A DNA stretch of 64,000 nucleotides from Agromyces sp. G08B096. GTDB taxonomy: Bacteria > Actinomycetota > Actinomycetes > Actinomycetales > Microbacteriaceae. The notes beneath the pieces were generated by a model. That model made no database searches. It had not been told where the DNA came from and worked only from the letters and a program-made list of their open reading frames with translations. The stretch spans positions 3,410,001 through 3,474,000 of the forward strand of contig NZ_CP158374.1 in the NCBI RefSeq assembly GCF_040267705.1, given 5' to 3'. Positions 26,230-34,632 of this stretch are shown piece after piece; positions within the stretch are counted from its first letter, which is position 1; each line of letters begins with the position of its first letter. A program made the translations under genes and the position numbers.

Positions 26230-27135
26230 TCACTCAGCGCCGTGCGCCGACACCGCGGCGCGGAGCACGTCGACCAGCCTGGGGATCGCGGTCTCGTCGG
26301 CGCGCGCGTGCGCCGGGTCGAGCTGGCCGATCGACATGCCCAGGCAGTCCGGATGCCGCCACAGCGTGCGCAGCGCGGGCTCCAGCTGGGCGAGCGACGG
26401 CCCGCTGTTGCGGCCGTTGAGGTTCTCGGCGATCGGGGCGTCGAGGAAGTCGAGGACGTCGACGTCGAGGTGAACGACGAACGCGCCAGGCGACAGTGCG
26501 TCGAGGGCCGCCGCGGCCGCGGCCGCCGGCTGCCCGGAGAGCTCCGACTGCGGCACCACGCGGATGCCGAGCGCCTGGACCTGCGCGCGCTCCCAGTCGG
26601 TGCCCCCGGTCGGGTCGACACCGAGGTACACGAGGTCCTCGGGGGCGAGGAGACCAGGGCCGCCTGCGGCTGCGACGAGTTCGTGCGCGGCCCCCGGCAG
26701 ACCGAGGGCATGGGCCATGCCCATCCAGCTCAACGAGCCGTCCGTGGTCGACGCGGGCGTGTTGAGGTCGAAATGGCGGTCGACGTAGACGAGGCGCGGT
26801 CGCCGCCCCGACCGGGCGACTGCGGCGCACAACCCGAGTGCGGCCGTGCAGCTCCCGCCGAGCACGAGCAACCGATCGCCGTCGGCGAGGAGCGGCGCCG
26901 CGGCACCTGCGAGCTCGTCGAGCGCTTCCACCTCCTCGTCGAGGTTCTGCACGAAGGGACGCTCGCGGTCTGGCGACCACAGCCGGGTCGTGAGGTCGCC
27001 CGCGTCGACCACGTCGTCGCCGCCGGCCGCCAGGGCCGTGACGAGCCCGGCGTCACGCAGCACGCCCGGCGCGCGCTCCACCCCGACGCAGTACGCCCCG
27101 GAACTGCTCGGGACCCCGAGCACCGTGATCTTCAT
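26230..27135 (-). CDS. Arginase/agmatinase-family ureohydrolase with altered metal motif
   Basis: Ureohydrolase fold, 301 residues, the usual length. The three metal motifs are recognisable but changed: 'LGGSCTAAL' (residues 92-100) replaces the canonical GGDH/GGDC, 'VDRHFDLNTP' (118-127) keeps the Asp, His and Asp ligands of DAHxD, and 'HLDVDVLDFLDAPI' keeps the DxD pair. The usual 'PGTGTP' after DxD is absent, with 'ENLNGRNSG' instead. The family hydrolyses guanidino compounds (arginine, agmatine, formimidoylglutamate) with Mn2+. The altered first motif makes the substrate, and even full activity, uncertain. It stands alone between lacI and dedA; no other arginine-catabolic gene is nearby. 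Confidence 0.82.
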   Translation of the reverse strand: MKITVLGVPSSSGAYCVGVERAPGVLRDAGLVTALAAGGDDVVDAGDLTTRLWSPDRERPFVQNLDEEVEALDELAGAAAPLLADGDRLLVLGGSCTAALGLCAAVARSGRRPRLVYVDRHFDLNTPASTTDGSLSWMGMAHALGLPGAAHELVAAAGGPGLLAPEDLVYLGVDPTGGTDWERAQVQALGIRVVPQSELSGQPAAAAAAALDALSPGAFVVHLDVDVLDFLDAPIAENLNGRNSGPSLAQLEPALRTLWRHPDCLGMSIGQLDPAHARADETAIPRLVDVLRAAVSAHGAE

Positions 27136-27205
27136 GAACGCCCCCCTCGTCCCCGTCAGTCAAGCATCGGCAGCCCGAACGGGCCACCCCTGACGGGCGG
27201 CCGGG

Positions 27206-27847
27206 TCATCCGTCGGCGGCCGCGCTCGCGACCGGCGTCGGCGCCCCACGCGACATGATGCGCCGGAGCACGGCGTCCACGATCGCCCCGACCACGGCCG
27301 CCACGACGACGGCGAGCACGATCGCGAGCAGCGGCTGGTCGTGCAGCCAGTGCCCGGCGACGATGCCGAACAGCGCCGAATAGGCCGCCCACGCGACGCC
27401 CGCCGCGATCGAGAGCGGCAGGAAGCGGGCGAGCGGGTAGCCGGTCGCGCCCGCCGTGGCGTTCACGGCGATGCGTCCGACGGGGATGTACCGCGCCGTG
27501 AAGATGAGGAGGGCGCCGCGACGATCGAGACCGCGGCGCGCCCAGGCGATGGTGGACGCGACGCGGCCCCTGCGCATCCACCGGAACCGCGTCGTTCCGA
27601 GCCCCCGGCCGAGCTGGTACGCGATGTTGTCGCCCAGGATCGCACCCACCGCTGCCGCGGCGATGAGGAGCACGAGGTTCGGCTCGCCGGTCGCCACGGA
27701 GACGGTCGCCGCGCCGACGACCACCGTCTCGCTCGGCACCGGCGGGAAGAAGCCGTCGATCACGCACACGGCGATCACGACCGCGTACACCCACGGGGAG
27801 GCCGCGAGGTCGGTCACGAGGTCGGTCAGCTGCGCGATCAGGTCCAT
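27206..27847 (-). CDS. DedA-family membrane protein
   Basis: Integral membrane protein of 213 residues with the DedA/SNARE-associated signatures 'IDGFFPPVPSETVVVGAA' (about residues 29-46), 'GDNIAYQLGRGLG' and 'FTARYIPVGRIAVNATAG'. The last two include the conserved Arg-containing reentrant segment. DedA proteins support membrane homeostasis and lipid-carrier recycling; the actual cargo here is unknown. It is divergent from a two-component system across a 109-base gap holding a perfect inverted repeat (27892-27914), so the response regulator may control it. Confidence 0.93.
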   Translation of the reverse strand: MDLIAQLTDLVTDLAASPWVYAVVIAVCVIDGFFPPVPSETVVVGAATVSVATGEPNLVLLIAAAAVGAILGDNIAYQLGRGLGTTRFRWMRRGRVASTIAWARRGLDRRGALLIFTARYIPVGRIAVNATAGATGYPLARFLPLSIAAGVAWAAYSALFGIVAGHWLHDQPLLAIVLAVVVAAVVGAIVDAVLRRIMSRGAPTPVASAAADG

Positions 27848-27891
27848 GTCGGCGACGCTACGAGCGGAGCACGGGGCCGCACATCACCCCG

Positions 27892-27914
27892 AGGTCAGGG
27901 CCCACCCCTGACCT
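27892..27914. promoter_or_regulatory. Inverted repeat between dedA and the two-component system
   Basis: AGGTCAGGG (27892-27900) and CCCTGACCT (27906-27914) form a perfect 9-bp dyad with a 5-base centre. It lies about 30 bases upstream of TACGAT (27945-27950), the -10 of the kinase gene, where an activator or repressor would bind. A NarL-type regulator dimer is a plausible binder. Confidence 0.65.
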
Positions 27915-27956
27915 TCGTCGGGGGTGCGCGCACCTCCTCGTTCCTACGATGGAGGG

Positions 27957-29393
27957 ATGCAGCAGCGCGTCGACCCCGACCGTCGGGGGATGCCGGTCGC
28001 GGTCGGGGTCGCCCTCCTCGCCGCCGCGACCGCGACGACGCTCCCCGTCGCGCGCTGGGGCGACTCCGCCGTCGTCCTGCTGGTGGTGCCCGCGGCCGTC
28101 GCCGGATACGTCGCCGGGCGACGCCTGCCGACGCTCGCTCCCGCCGTGCTCACCTTCACGCTGATGCTGGCGGCGTTGCTCCCGACGTCGTTCCTCCTTC
28201 CCGACGGCGCCCCGCTCGGCGACTGGCTGGTGAGCGTGCTCATCGCGCTGCTCGCCGTGGTCGCGCCGTGGTGGGTCGGGCGATACCGATTCCTGCGCGC
28301 CGAGCAGCGGGAGTCGGACGCCGCGGTCCTCGCCGAGCGGGCACAGGAAGAGGAGCGCGCGCGCATCGCCGACGATCTGCACGACACCATCGGCCACGAG
28401 CTCGCGCTGATCGCCGTGCAGGCCGGAGCGCTTGAGCTGTCACCGGAGCTGGCGCACGACCAGCGCGAGCAGTTCCGCGAGCTCCGGGAGGCCGCCGTGC
28501 GGGCGAGCGGGCGCCTTCGCGACGTGGTCCGGATGACTCGTCCCGACGGCCCCAGCCGGCTGACCCCGGCCGGCGGAGTCGACCTCGACGCGCTCGTGGC
28601 CGGGGCGCGCGACGCCGGCATGACGGTCCGCGCCGAGCTCGACCGACGCGTGCTCGCGGAGGCGCATCCGCTGCTCGCCGAGCTCGCGGCCCGGACGCTC
28701 CGGGAAGGGCTGACGAACTCCGCCCGGCACGCTGCCGGGGCCGCGGTCGACGTCGAGCTGGTTGCCGACCCCGGCGGCGGGTTCATCCTCTCGGTGCGCT
28801 CGGCTGCCATGCCCGAGCCGGGCACGCTCGACGCTCCAGCACACGCCGAGGTACTGGGCGGGCCAGGTGCCGGCCACGGCATCCCGAGCCTCCGCCGCCG
28901 CGCAGACGCCCTCGGTGCGAGCCTCGACGCCGGGCCTGCCGACGACGGCTTCCTGCTCCGGCTGCATGCCCCGGCGCGACCGGCGCCGACCGGATCACGC
29001 GCCGCCGAGCCCGCCGACCCGGCGCTGCGGTCGAACGCGCGAGCGGTCCGGCGCCGAGCGCTGCAGGCCTCCGTCGTGCCGGGGCTGATCCTCGCGCTCG
29101 CGCTCGCCGGATTCGTGGTGGTGCAGGCGGTCACGGTCACGCAGACCGCGATCTCGTCGGCGACGTACGACCGCATCGACCTCGGCACGCCGCGGTCCGA
29201 GCTCTCCGGGGTGCTCCCCGCCGGGCTTCCCGCCCCCGCCCCCGTCGTCGCCGAACCGTCAGCGCCCGACGGGGCCGACTGCGAGTACTACGCCGCCCGC
29301 GACGGGTGGCTGCACTTCACCGATGCGACGTACCGCCTCTGCTTCCGGGAGGGCGTGCTCGTCGAGAAGACCGCGCTCGGGGAGGCGCCGTGA
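27957..29393 (+). CDS. Two-component sensor histidine kinase (NarL-type partner) with C-terminal membrane-anchored extension
   Basis: A 478-residue sensor. The N-terminal 110 residues hold about four hydrophobic segments. The DHp HisKA_3 box 'ARIADDLHDTIGHELALIAV' places the phosphoacceptor at His132. The HATPase region includes 'LREGLTNSARHAAGA' and the G-box 'GPGAGHGIPSLRRRADALGA'. Unusually, after the ATPase domain (about residue 345) there is another membrane segment (about 363-390, 'VVPGLILALALAGFVVVQAV') and about 85 further residues with two Cys that would be extracytoplasmic. The ATG at 27957 lies 6 bases after TACGAT, a leaderless start. Its stop overlaps the response regulator start by 4 bases. 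Confidence 0.9.
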   Translation: MQQRVDPDRRGMPVAVGVALLAAATATTLPVARWGDSAVVLLVVPAAVAGYVAGRRLPTLAPAVLTFTLMLAALLPTSFLLPDGAPLGDWLVSVLIALLAVVAPWWVGRYRFLRAEQRESDAAVLAERAQEEERARIADDLHDTIGHELALIAVQAGALELSPELAHDQREQFRELREAAVRASGRLRDVVRMTRPDGPSRLTPAGGVDLDALVAGARDAGMTVRAELDRRVLAEAHPLLAELAARTLREGLTNSARHAAGAAVDVELVADPGGGFILSVRSAAMPEPGTLDAPAHAEVLGGPGAGHGIPSLRRRADALGASLDAGPADDGFLLRLHAPARPAPTGSRAAEPADPALRSNARAVRRRALQASVVPGLILALALAGFVVVQAVTVTQTAISSATYDRIDLGTPRSELSGVLPAGLPAPAPVVAEPSAPDGADCEYYAARDGWLHFTDATYRLCFREGVLVEKTALGEAP

Positions 29394-30037
29394 TCCGGGT
29401 GCTGATCGCCGACGACGAGGCCATGATCCGGGTCGGCGTGCGCTCGATCCTCCAGTCGGATCCCGGCATCGAGGTCGTCTTCGAAGCCGTCGACGGGCGG
29501 GAGGCGATCGCCGGGGCCCGCAGGCACCGGCCCGACGTCGCCGTGCTCGACATCCGGATGCCCGGCGTCGACGGCCTGGCCGCGGCCGCCGAGCTCGCCG
29601 CGACCGTGCCCGACACCCGAGTCGTCATGCTCACCACATTCGGAGAGGACGACTACGTCGAGCGCGCGCTCGGCGGCGGCGCGCTCGGGTTCCTCCTGAA
29701 GGCCGCAGACCCGCGCGAGCTGATCGCCGGGGTCAAGGCGGTCGCCGCCGGCGGCGCCTACCTCTCGCCCGAGATCACCCGCCGGGTGATCGCCCCGTAC
29801 CTCGACGCCGCACCCAGCCGCGACGCGCGGGCGGCCGTCGCCTCGCTCACCGCTCGGGAACGCGACGTGCTCGCCCTCCTCGGCAACGGAGCGTCGAACG
29901 CCGAGATCGGCGACCGGCTGCACCTCGTCGAGGGCACCGTCAAGGGACACGTCAGCGCGATCCTCCTGAAGCTCGGCGCCCGCAACCGGGTCGAGGCCGC
30001 CGTCGTCGCGCACCGCGCCGGCCTCGTCCCGGAGTGA
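29390..30037 (+). CDS. NarL/FixJ-family response regulator
   Basis: A 215-residue regulator. The receiver domain (1-118) has acidic pocket 'DDE' and phosphoacceptor Asp54 in 'VLDIRMPGVDG'. Thr and Lys switch residues are in 'MLTTFG' and 'LLKAADP'. The C-terminal LuxR helix-turn-helix is 'LTARERDVLALLGNGASNAE' followed by 'VEGTVKGHVSAILLKL'. The GTG start overlaps the kinase gene by 4 bases, so the pair is co-expressed. Likely targets are its own promoter and dedA through the dyad at 27892-27914 (inference). A 17-bp-period repeat block starts at its stop codon. Confidence 0.94.
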   Translation: MIRVLIADDEAMIRVGVRSILQSDPGIEVVFEAVDGREAIAGARRHRPDVAVLDIRMPGVDGLAAAAELAATVPDTRVVMLTTFGEDDYVERALGGGALGFLLKAADPRELIAGVKAVAAGGAYLSPEITRRVIAPYLDAAPSRDARAAVASLTARERDVLALLGNGASNAEIGDRLHLVEGTVKGHVSAILLKLGARNRVEAAVVAHRAGLVPE

Positions 30038-30104
30038 CCGACGGCGTCTCGTCACTCACGCACCCGTCGGTCACCCGCATCCGTCGGTCACCCGCACCCG
30101 TCCG
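30036..30104. repeat. 17-bp-period repeat block at the response regulator stop codon
   Basis: The stop codon begins a 17-base unit (30036-30052). Three units in opposite orientation follow at 30054-30070, 30071-30087 and 30088-30104, each ending CCGTCGG or CCGTCCG. GTGACCGACGG (30034-30044) can pair with CCGTCGGTCAC at 30064-30074 or 30081-30091, an 11-bp stem that could end transcription. Similar 17-base periods follow the stops at 41690 and 63782. Confidence 0.7.
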
Positions 30105-30154
30105 CCCCCCGTTCGGACGCGATCGGGCGGGCTCACGCGCCCTAGGCTGACCGC

Positions 30155-30916
30155 ATGACCACCGCCCTCATCACCGGCGCCAGCTCGGGGCTCGGCGCCG
30201 AGTTCGCCCGGCAGCTCGCCGCCAAGGGCGCCGACCTCGTCCTCGTCGCCCGCGACCGTGAGGCGCTCGAGCAGGTCGCCGCCTCCGTCCGCGACCGCTT
30301 CGGCGTCGACGTCGAGGTGCTCCCCGCAGACCTCCTCGACCCGACCGACCGCGATCGCGTGGTCGCGAGGGTGGCGGATGCCGCCCGCCCCGTCGAGGTG
30401 CTCGTGAACAACGCCGGCTTCGGCCTGCCGCTCGACTTCGCCCGGAACGACGTCGACGACGAGGTCCGCCACCTCGGGCTGCACGTCGAGGCGCCGCTCC
30501 GGCTCATGCACGCCGCGTACGGCCCGATGCTCGCACGCGGCCACGGGCGCATCATCAACGTCGCGTCGGTCGCCGGGTTCATCCCGCGCTCGACGTACGG
30601 CGCGTGCAAGGGCTGGCTGATCTCGTTCAGCCGCTGGGCGAACGACCGCTACGGTGCGGAGGGCGTCACCACCACGGCCGTCTGCCCCGGCTTCACGCAC
30701 ACGAGCTTCCACGAGCGCATGGGGCTGCCGCCGGGCGAAGAGGGCATCCCCGGCTGGATGTGGCTCGACGCGCGCGCCGTCGTCGCCGAGGGACTCCGTG
30801 ATGCGGCGCGCGGCAAGGCCGTGTCGGTGCCGTCGCTGCGGTACCGCCTGCTCGTCGGGCTCGCCGGACTCCTGCCGGCACGCATCACCGCCCGCGTCGG
30901 CGAGCGCGGGCGCTGA
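30155..30916 (+). CDS. Short-chain dehydrogenase/reductase
   Basis: Classical SDR of 253 residues. NAD(P) loop 'LITGASSGLGAEFARQLA' at 4-21, 'NNAGFGLPLDF' near 86, catalytic Ser in 'INVASVAG' and the active-site 'YGACK' (Tyr and Lys of YxxxK). After the core come 'VCPGFTHTSFHERMG' and a C-terminal segment 'YRLLVGLAGLLPARITARVG', as in the acyl-reductase-like (DltE/YqjQ) SDR branch. The substrate is unknown. The ATG at 30155 is 6 bases after TAGGCT (30143-30148), a textbook leaderless start. It is convergent with kbl. Confidence 0.9.
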   Translation: MTTALITGASSGLGAEFARQLAAKGADLVLVARDREALEQVAASVRDRFGVDVEVLPADLLDPTDRDRVVARVADAARPVEVLVNNAGFGLPLDFARNDVDDEVRHLGLHVEAPLRLMHAAYGPMLARGHGRIINVASVAGFIPRSTYGACKGWLISFSRWANDRYGAEGVTTTAVCPGFTHTSFHERMGLPPGEEGIPGWMWLDARAVVAEGLRDAARGKAVSVPSLRYRLLVGLAGLLPARITARVGERGR

Positions 30917-30974
30917 CCCGGGCGACCGCGGGCGCTGGCCGCCCCGCCGCGGCGTGCACCGACGCCGGTTCCGC

Positions 30975-32159
30975 TCAGCCCCCGAGCACCTCGTCGCGCG
31001 CCGCGGCGAACGCCTCGACGCACCGGCGGATCTCGTCTTCGGTGTGCGCGGCCGAGAGCTGGACGCGGATGCGTGCGAGTCCCTTCGGCACCACCGGGTA
31101 CGAGAACGCGGTGACGTAGACGCCGCGCCGCTGCAGGGCGTCGGCGATGCGGGCGGTCACGGCGGCGTCGCCGAACATGACCGGCACGATGGCGTGCTCG
31201 CCGGGGAGCAGCTCGAAGCCGGAGGCATCCATCAGCTCGCGGAACAGCGCCGCGTTCGCCTTCAGCCGCTCGCGCAGCTCGCCCGACCCGGCGAGCAGGT
31301 CGAGTGCCTGCAGCGTGCCGGCGACGATCGCCGGCGCCAGCGTGTTGGAGAACAGGTACGGGCGGGCGCGCTGGCGGAGGAGGTCGACGATTTCCTGACG
31401 GGCTGCGACGTATCCGCCGGATGCCCCGCCCAGCGCCTTGCCGAACGTGCCGGTCGTGATGTCGACCCGGCCCTCGACGCCGCACGCCTCGGGGGTGCCG
31501 CGGCCGTGCTCGCCGACGAACCCGACGGCGTGGGAGTCGTCGACGAAGACGAGCGCGTCGTAGCGGTCGGCGAGGTCGCAGATCTCTGCGAGGGGCGCGA
31601 GGTAGCCGTCCATCGAGAACACGCCGTCGGTGACGATGACGCGGCGGCGGGCGTCGGCGGCCTCCTGCAGCTTCGCCTCGAGGTCGGCAAGATCGCGATT
31701 GCGGTAGCGGAAGCGGCGCGCCTTCGAGAGCCGGATGCCGTCGATGATCGACGCGTGGTTCAGCTCGTCCGAGATGATCGCGTCCTCGGGCCCGAACAGC
31801 ACCTCGAAGACGCCGCCGTTCGCGTCGAAGCACGACGAGAAGAGGATCGTGTCGTCGTAGCCGAGGAAGTCGGCGACCTTGCGTTCGAGCTCGAGGTGCT
31901 GGGTCTGCGTGCCGCAGATGAACCGCACGCTCGCCATGCCGTAGCCCCACTCGTCGAGGCCGCGGTGCGCCGCCGCCACGATGCGCGGGTCGTTGGCGAG
32001 TCCGAGGTAGTTGTTGGCGCAGAAGTTGAGCACCTCCTGGCCGGCGACCTCGACCTCCGACGACTGCGGGCCGACGATGCCGCGCTCTCGTTTGGTGAGG
32101 CCGGCCGCCTCGATCTCGTCGAGCTCGGCTCGCAGCTGCTCCTTCACCGATCCGTACAT
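30975..32159 (-). CDS. kbl: Glycine C-acetyltransferase (2-amino-3-ketobutyrate CoA ligase)
   Basis: PLP-dependent alpha-oxoamine synthase, 394 residues, normal Kbl length. Signature runs include '[20 protein letters not shown]', '[20 protein letters not shown]', '[16 protein letters not shown]', '[12 protein letters not shown]' and the PLP lysine in '[17 protein letters not shown]' (near residue 245). It converts 2-amino-3-oxobutanoate plus CoA to glycine and acetyl-CoA, the second step of threonine degradation. It follows tdh with only 2 bases between stop and start, and GGAGG precedes the ATG at 32159. Cytoplasmic. Confidence 0.96.
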   Translation of the reverse strand: MYGSVKEQLRAELDEIEAAGLTKRERGIVGPQSSEVEVAGQEVLNFCANNYLGLANDPRIVAAAHRGLDEWGYGMASVRFICGTQTQHLELERKVADFLGYDDTILFSSCFDANGGVFEVLFGPEDAIISDELNHASIIDGIRLSKARRFRYRNRDLADLEAKLQEAADARRRVIVTDGVFSMDGYLAPLAEICDLADRYDALVFVDDSHAVGFVGEHGRGTPEACGVEGRVDITTGTFGKALGGASGGYVAARQEIVDLLRQRARPYLFSNTLAPAIVAGTLQALDLLAGSGELRERLKANAALFRELMDASGFELLPGEHAIVPVMFGDAAVTARIADALQRRGVYVTAFSYPVVPKGLARIRVQLSAAHTEDEIRRCVEAFAAARDEVLGG

Positions 32160-32161
32160 GC

Positions 32162-33205
32162 TCAGACCTCCGTCCAGTCGAGGATGACTTTGCCGACGCC
32201 GCCGGACTCGGCGGCGTCGAAGGCGGCGCGCCAGTCTCGCGCCGCGAAGCGATCGGAGATGATGGAGGCCACCCGCTCGCGGAGCACGTCGCTGGTCTGC
32301 AGCATCGCGCTCATCGAGTTCCAGGTCTCGAACATCTCGCGGCCGTAGATGCCCTTCAGAGTCAGCATGTGGGTGACGACTTTGCCCCAGTCGATCTCGA
32401 ACGGCTCGCTCGGCAGGCCGAGCAGGGCGATGCGGCCGCCGTGGTTCATGTTGTCGATCATCTGCGGCAGCGCCTTCGGCGCCCCGCTCATCTCGAAGCC
32501 GACGTCGAACCCCTCGCGCATGCCGAGCCGGCGCTGCACGTCGTGCAGGTCCTCGCTGCGCACGTCGACCGCGGCGTCGGCGCCCATGCGCTCGGCGAGG
32601 GCGAGCCGGGCGGGCGAGACATCCGTCGCGACGATGAACCGGGCGCCCACGTGGCGGGCGACGGCGATCGACATGAGCCCGATGGGGCCGCAGCCGGTGA
32701 CGAGCACGTCTTCGCCGACGACCGAGAACGACAGGGCCGTGTGCACGGCGTTGCCGAAGGGGTCGAAGATCGCCGCGACCTCGGGCTCGACCGGCGCGTG
32801 GTGCACCCAGACGTTCTCGCCGGGGATCACCACGTACTCGGCGAAGGCGCCGTCGCGGTGCAGGCCGAGGCCGAGGGTGCGGATGCACATCTGCCGGCGG
32901 CCGGCGCGGCAGTTGCGGCACATGCCGCAGACGATGTGCCCCTCGCCGGAGACCAGGTCGCCGACCTCGACGTCGTGCACGAGCGGGCCGACCTCGACGA
33001 CCTCGCCGGCGAACTCGTGGCCGGCGACGAGCGGCGTGCGGATGGTCGACGCGGCCCAGTCGTCCCACTGCTCGATGTGCAGGTCGGTGCCGCAGATGCC
33101 GGTGCGCAGCACCCGGATCTTCACGTCCGCCGGGCCGGGCTCCGGCTCCGGGCGGTCCACGAACTCGAACCCCGCGCCGGGGGCGGGCTTGAAGAGGGCC
33201 TTCAT
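32162..33205 (-). CDS. tdh: L-threonine 3-dehydrogenase
   Basis: Zinc-dependent medium-chain dehydrogenase, 347 residues. The catalytic zinc region is '[17 protein letters not shown]' and '[12 protein letters not shown]'; the structural zinc cysteines are in '[15 protein letters not shown]'. The NAD fold is '[20 protein letters not shown]'. Tdh oxidises L-threonine to 2-amino-3-oxobutanoate, which kbl, directly downstream, cleaves to glycine. I chose ATG 33205 (GAGG 5 bases upstream) over an in-frame GTG at 33235, because homologs start at 'MKAL'. A TACGAT near 33298-33293 on the minus strand could be its -10. Confidence 0.95.
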   Translation of the reverse strand: MKALFKPAPGAGFEFVDRPEPEPGPADVKIRVLRTGICGTDLHIEQWDDWAASTIRTPLVAGHEFAGEVVEVGPLVHDVEVGDLVSGEGHIVCGMCRNCRAGRRQMCIRTLGLGLHRDGAFAEYVVIPGENVWVHHAPVEPEVAAIFDPFGNAVHTALSFSVVGEDVLVTGCGPIGLMSIAVARHVGARFIVATDVSPARLALAERMGADAAVDVRSEDLHDVQRRLGMREGFDVGFEMSGAPKALPQMIDNMNHGGRIALLGLPSEPFEIDWGKVVTHMLTLKGIYGREMFETWNSMSAMLQTSDVLRERVASIISDRFAARDWRAAFDAAESGGVGKVILDWTEV

Positions 33206-33313
33206 CGATACCTCGTCGTTCAGAGCACGAGCCACTGGGTGCGGCGGCTCATGCGGGTGGTCCGGTGGGTGCGCCGGATGACTCAGCCATCGTACCGACG
33301 CGCGGGTCGCCGG

Positions 33314-34498
33314 TCAGGCGGGCACGGATGCCTCGACCTGGCCGCGCTCGAAGTAGGCGACGAGGTCGGGGTCGAGCTGAGGGACCGCGAGCGCCGACCC
33401 GTCGCCGCGGAGCGAGGTGGTGGCGAGGATGCCGGCCGCGACGGCCTCGCGTGCGGCGACGGGCGAGGTCTCGGTGAGACCGCCGTCGCGGACGAAGCGG
33501 AGGAACTCGGCGATGAGCAGCGCGTCGGCACCCTCGTGCCCGGCGTCGGCGACCTCGGGGACGATGAACGTCTCGTCCGCGGGCGCGGCGCCGTGGTGGC
33601 GCCGGTTCCAGAGCCGCACCTCGCTGCCGGCCGTGTCGCCGAGGTTCTCGATGCGCCCCTCGGTGCCGATGACGGTGTAGTTGCGCCAATAGTCGGGCGC
33701 GAAGTGGCACTGCTGGTAGGAGGCGAGCACGCCGTTCGCGAGGTGCAGGTTCACCATGGAGACGTCCTCGACGTCGATGACGGGGTTGAGCCCGGTCATC
33801 GAGGCGGGCGGCCAGTTGTCGAGGCTGAACCAGTCGGGCATCCGTTCTCCGCTGCGGTCGCGCCGGTCGGCGATGTCGCCGTAGACGCTGAGCGACCCCA
33901 TGGCCGCGACCCGGTCGGTGTACGCGCCGGCGAGCCAGTGGATGACGTCGAGGTCGTGGGCGCCCTTCTGCAGCAGGAGGCCGGTGGTGCGGCGCCGGTC
34001 GGCGTGCCAGTCCTTGAAGTAGTAGTCGCCGCCGTTGCCGACGAAGTGCCGGCACCAGACGGCTTTCACCTCGCCGATGCGGCCCTCGAGGATGAGGCGG
34101 CGCATGAGGGCGACCACCGGCATGTGGCGCATGTTGTGGCCGACGTAGAGTCGGGTGCCCGTGCGCCGCGCGGTCTCGAGGATGGCATCGGCGTCGGCGA
34201 GGTCGATCGCGAGCGGCTTCTCGCAGAACACCGCGACGCCGGCCTCGAGCGCCGCGATCGCGATGCGGGCGTGGGTGTCGTCGGGCGTCAGCACCATGAC
34301 GGCGTCGAGGCCGGCCGCGAGCAGCTCGTCGAGCGAGTCGGTGACGAGCGCGTCGGGGTACTCGGCCGCCGCGGCGGCGCGGGCGCGCTCGTCGAGGTCG
34401 CAGACGGCGACGACGCGCGAGCCTTCGCCCGGTCGGTGCGTCTCGCGACGCAGGCTGGCACGTGCGCCGAAGCCGACGATGCCGATCTTGAGGTCCAC
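33314..34498 (-). CDS. Gfo/Idh/MocA-family oxidoreductase
   Basis: NAD(P)-dependent sugar oxidoreductase, 394 residues. The Rossmann loop is 'IGIVGFGARASLRR' and the family hallmark 'CEKPLA' lies near residue 92. 'GHNMRHMP' and 'QKGAHDLDVIHWLAG' supply the lysine- and histidine-containing active-site region. It lies 134 bases after a LacI gene at the end of a sugar-uptake operon, so it probably oxidises or epimerises the imported sugar or a derivative such as an inositol or sugar acid. The substrate is unknown. Confidence 0.9.
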   Translation of the reverse strand: MDLKIGIVGFGARASLRRETHRPGEGSRVVAVCDLDERARAAAAAEYPDALVTDSLDELLAAGLDAVMVLTPDDTHARIAIAALEAGVAVFCEKPLAIDLADADAILETARRTGTRLYVGHNMRHMPVVALMRRLILEGRIGEVKAVWCRHFVGNGGDYYFKDWHADRRRTTGLLLQKGAHDLDVIHWLAGAYTDRVAAMGSLSVYGDIADRRDRSGERMPDWFSLDNWPPASMTGLNPVIDVEDVSMVNLHLANGVLASYQQCHFAPDYWRNYTVIGTEGRIENLGDTAGSEVRLWNRRHHGAAPADETFIVPEVADAGHEGADALLIAEFLRFVRDGGLTETSPVAAREAVAAGILATTSLRGDGSALAVPQLDPDLVAYFERGQVEASVPA

Positions 34499-34632
34499 TG
34501 GTGGTGCTCCTTACAGCTGGTGGTGGAGAGGATGCCGCGGGCGTCGGGGGCCGGACGACCCCGGGCGACCGGCGAGCCGGCACCGGGGCGAGCCGCGGGC
34601 GAGCCGGCACCCGGTCTGGCCGGCGGCGCCGG

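Noticed and set aside
33222..33292. Two tiny overlapping frames (13 and 10 codons) upstream of tdh, as a possible leader peptide
   Set aside because: No ribosome-binding sites, the first ATG overlaps the likely -10, and there is no run of regulatory codons.
34499..34632. GC-rich imperfect repeats after the second lacI gene as a 17-bp stop-anchored block
   Set aside because: The repeated element (GCGAGCCGGCACC) has a spacing near 26, not 17, and does not start at the stop codon.
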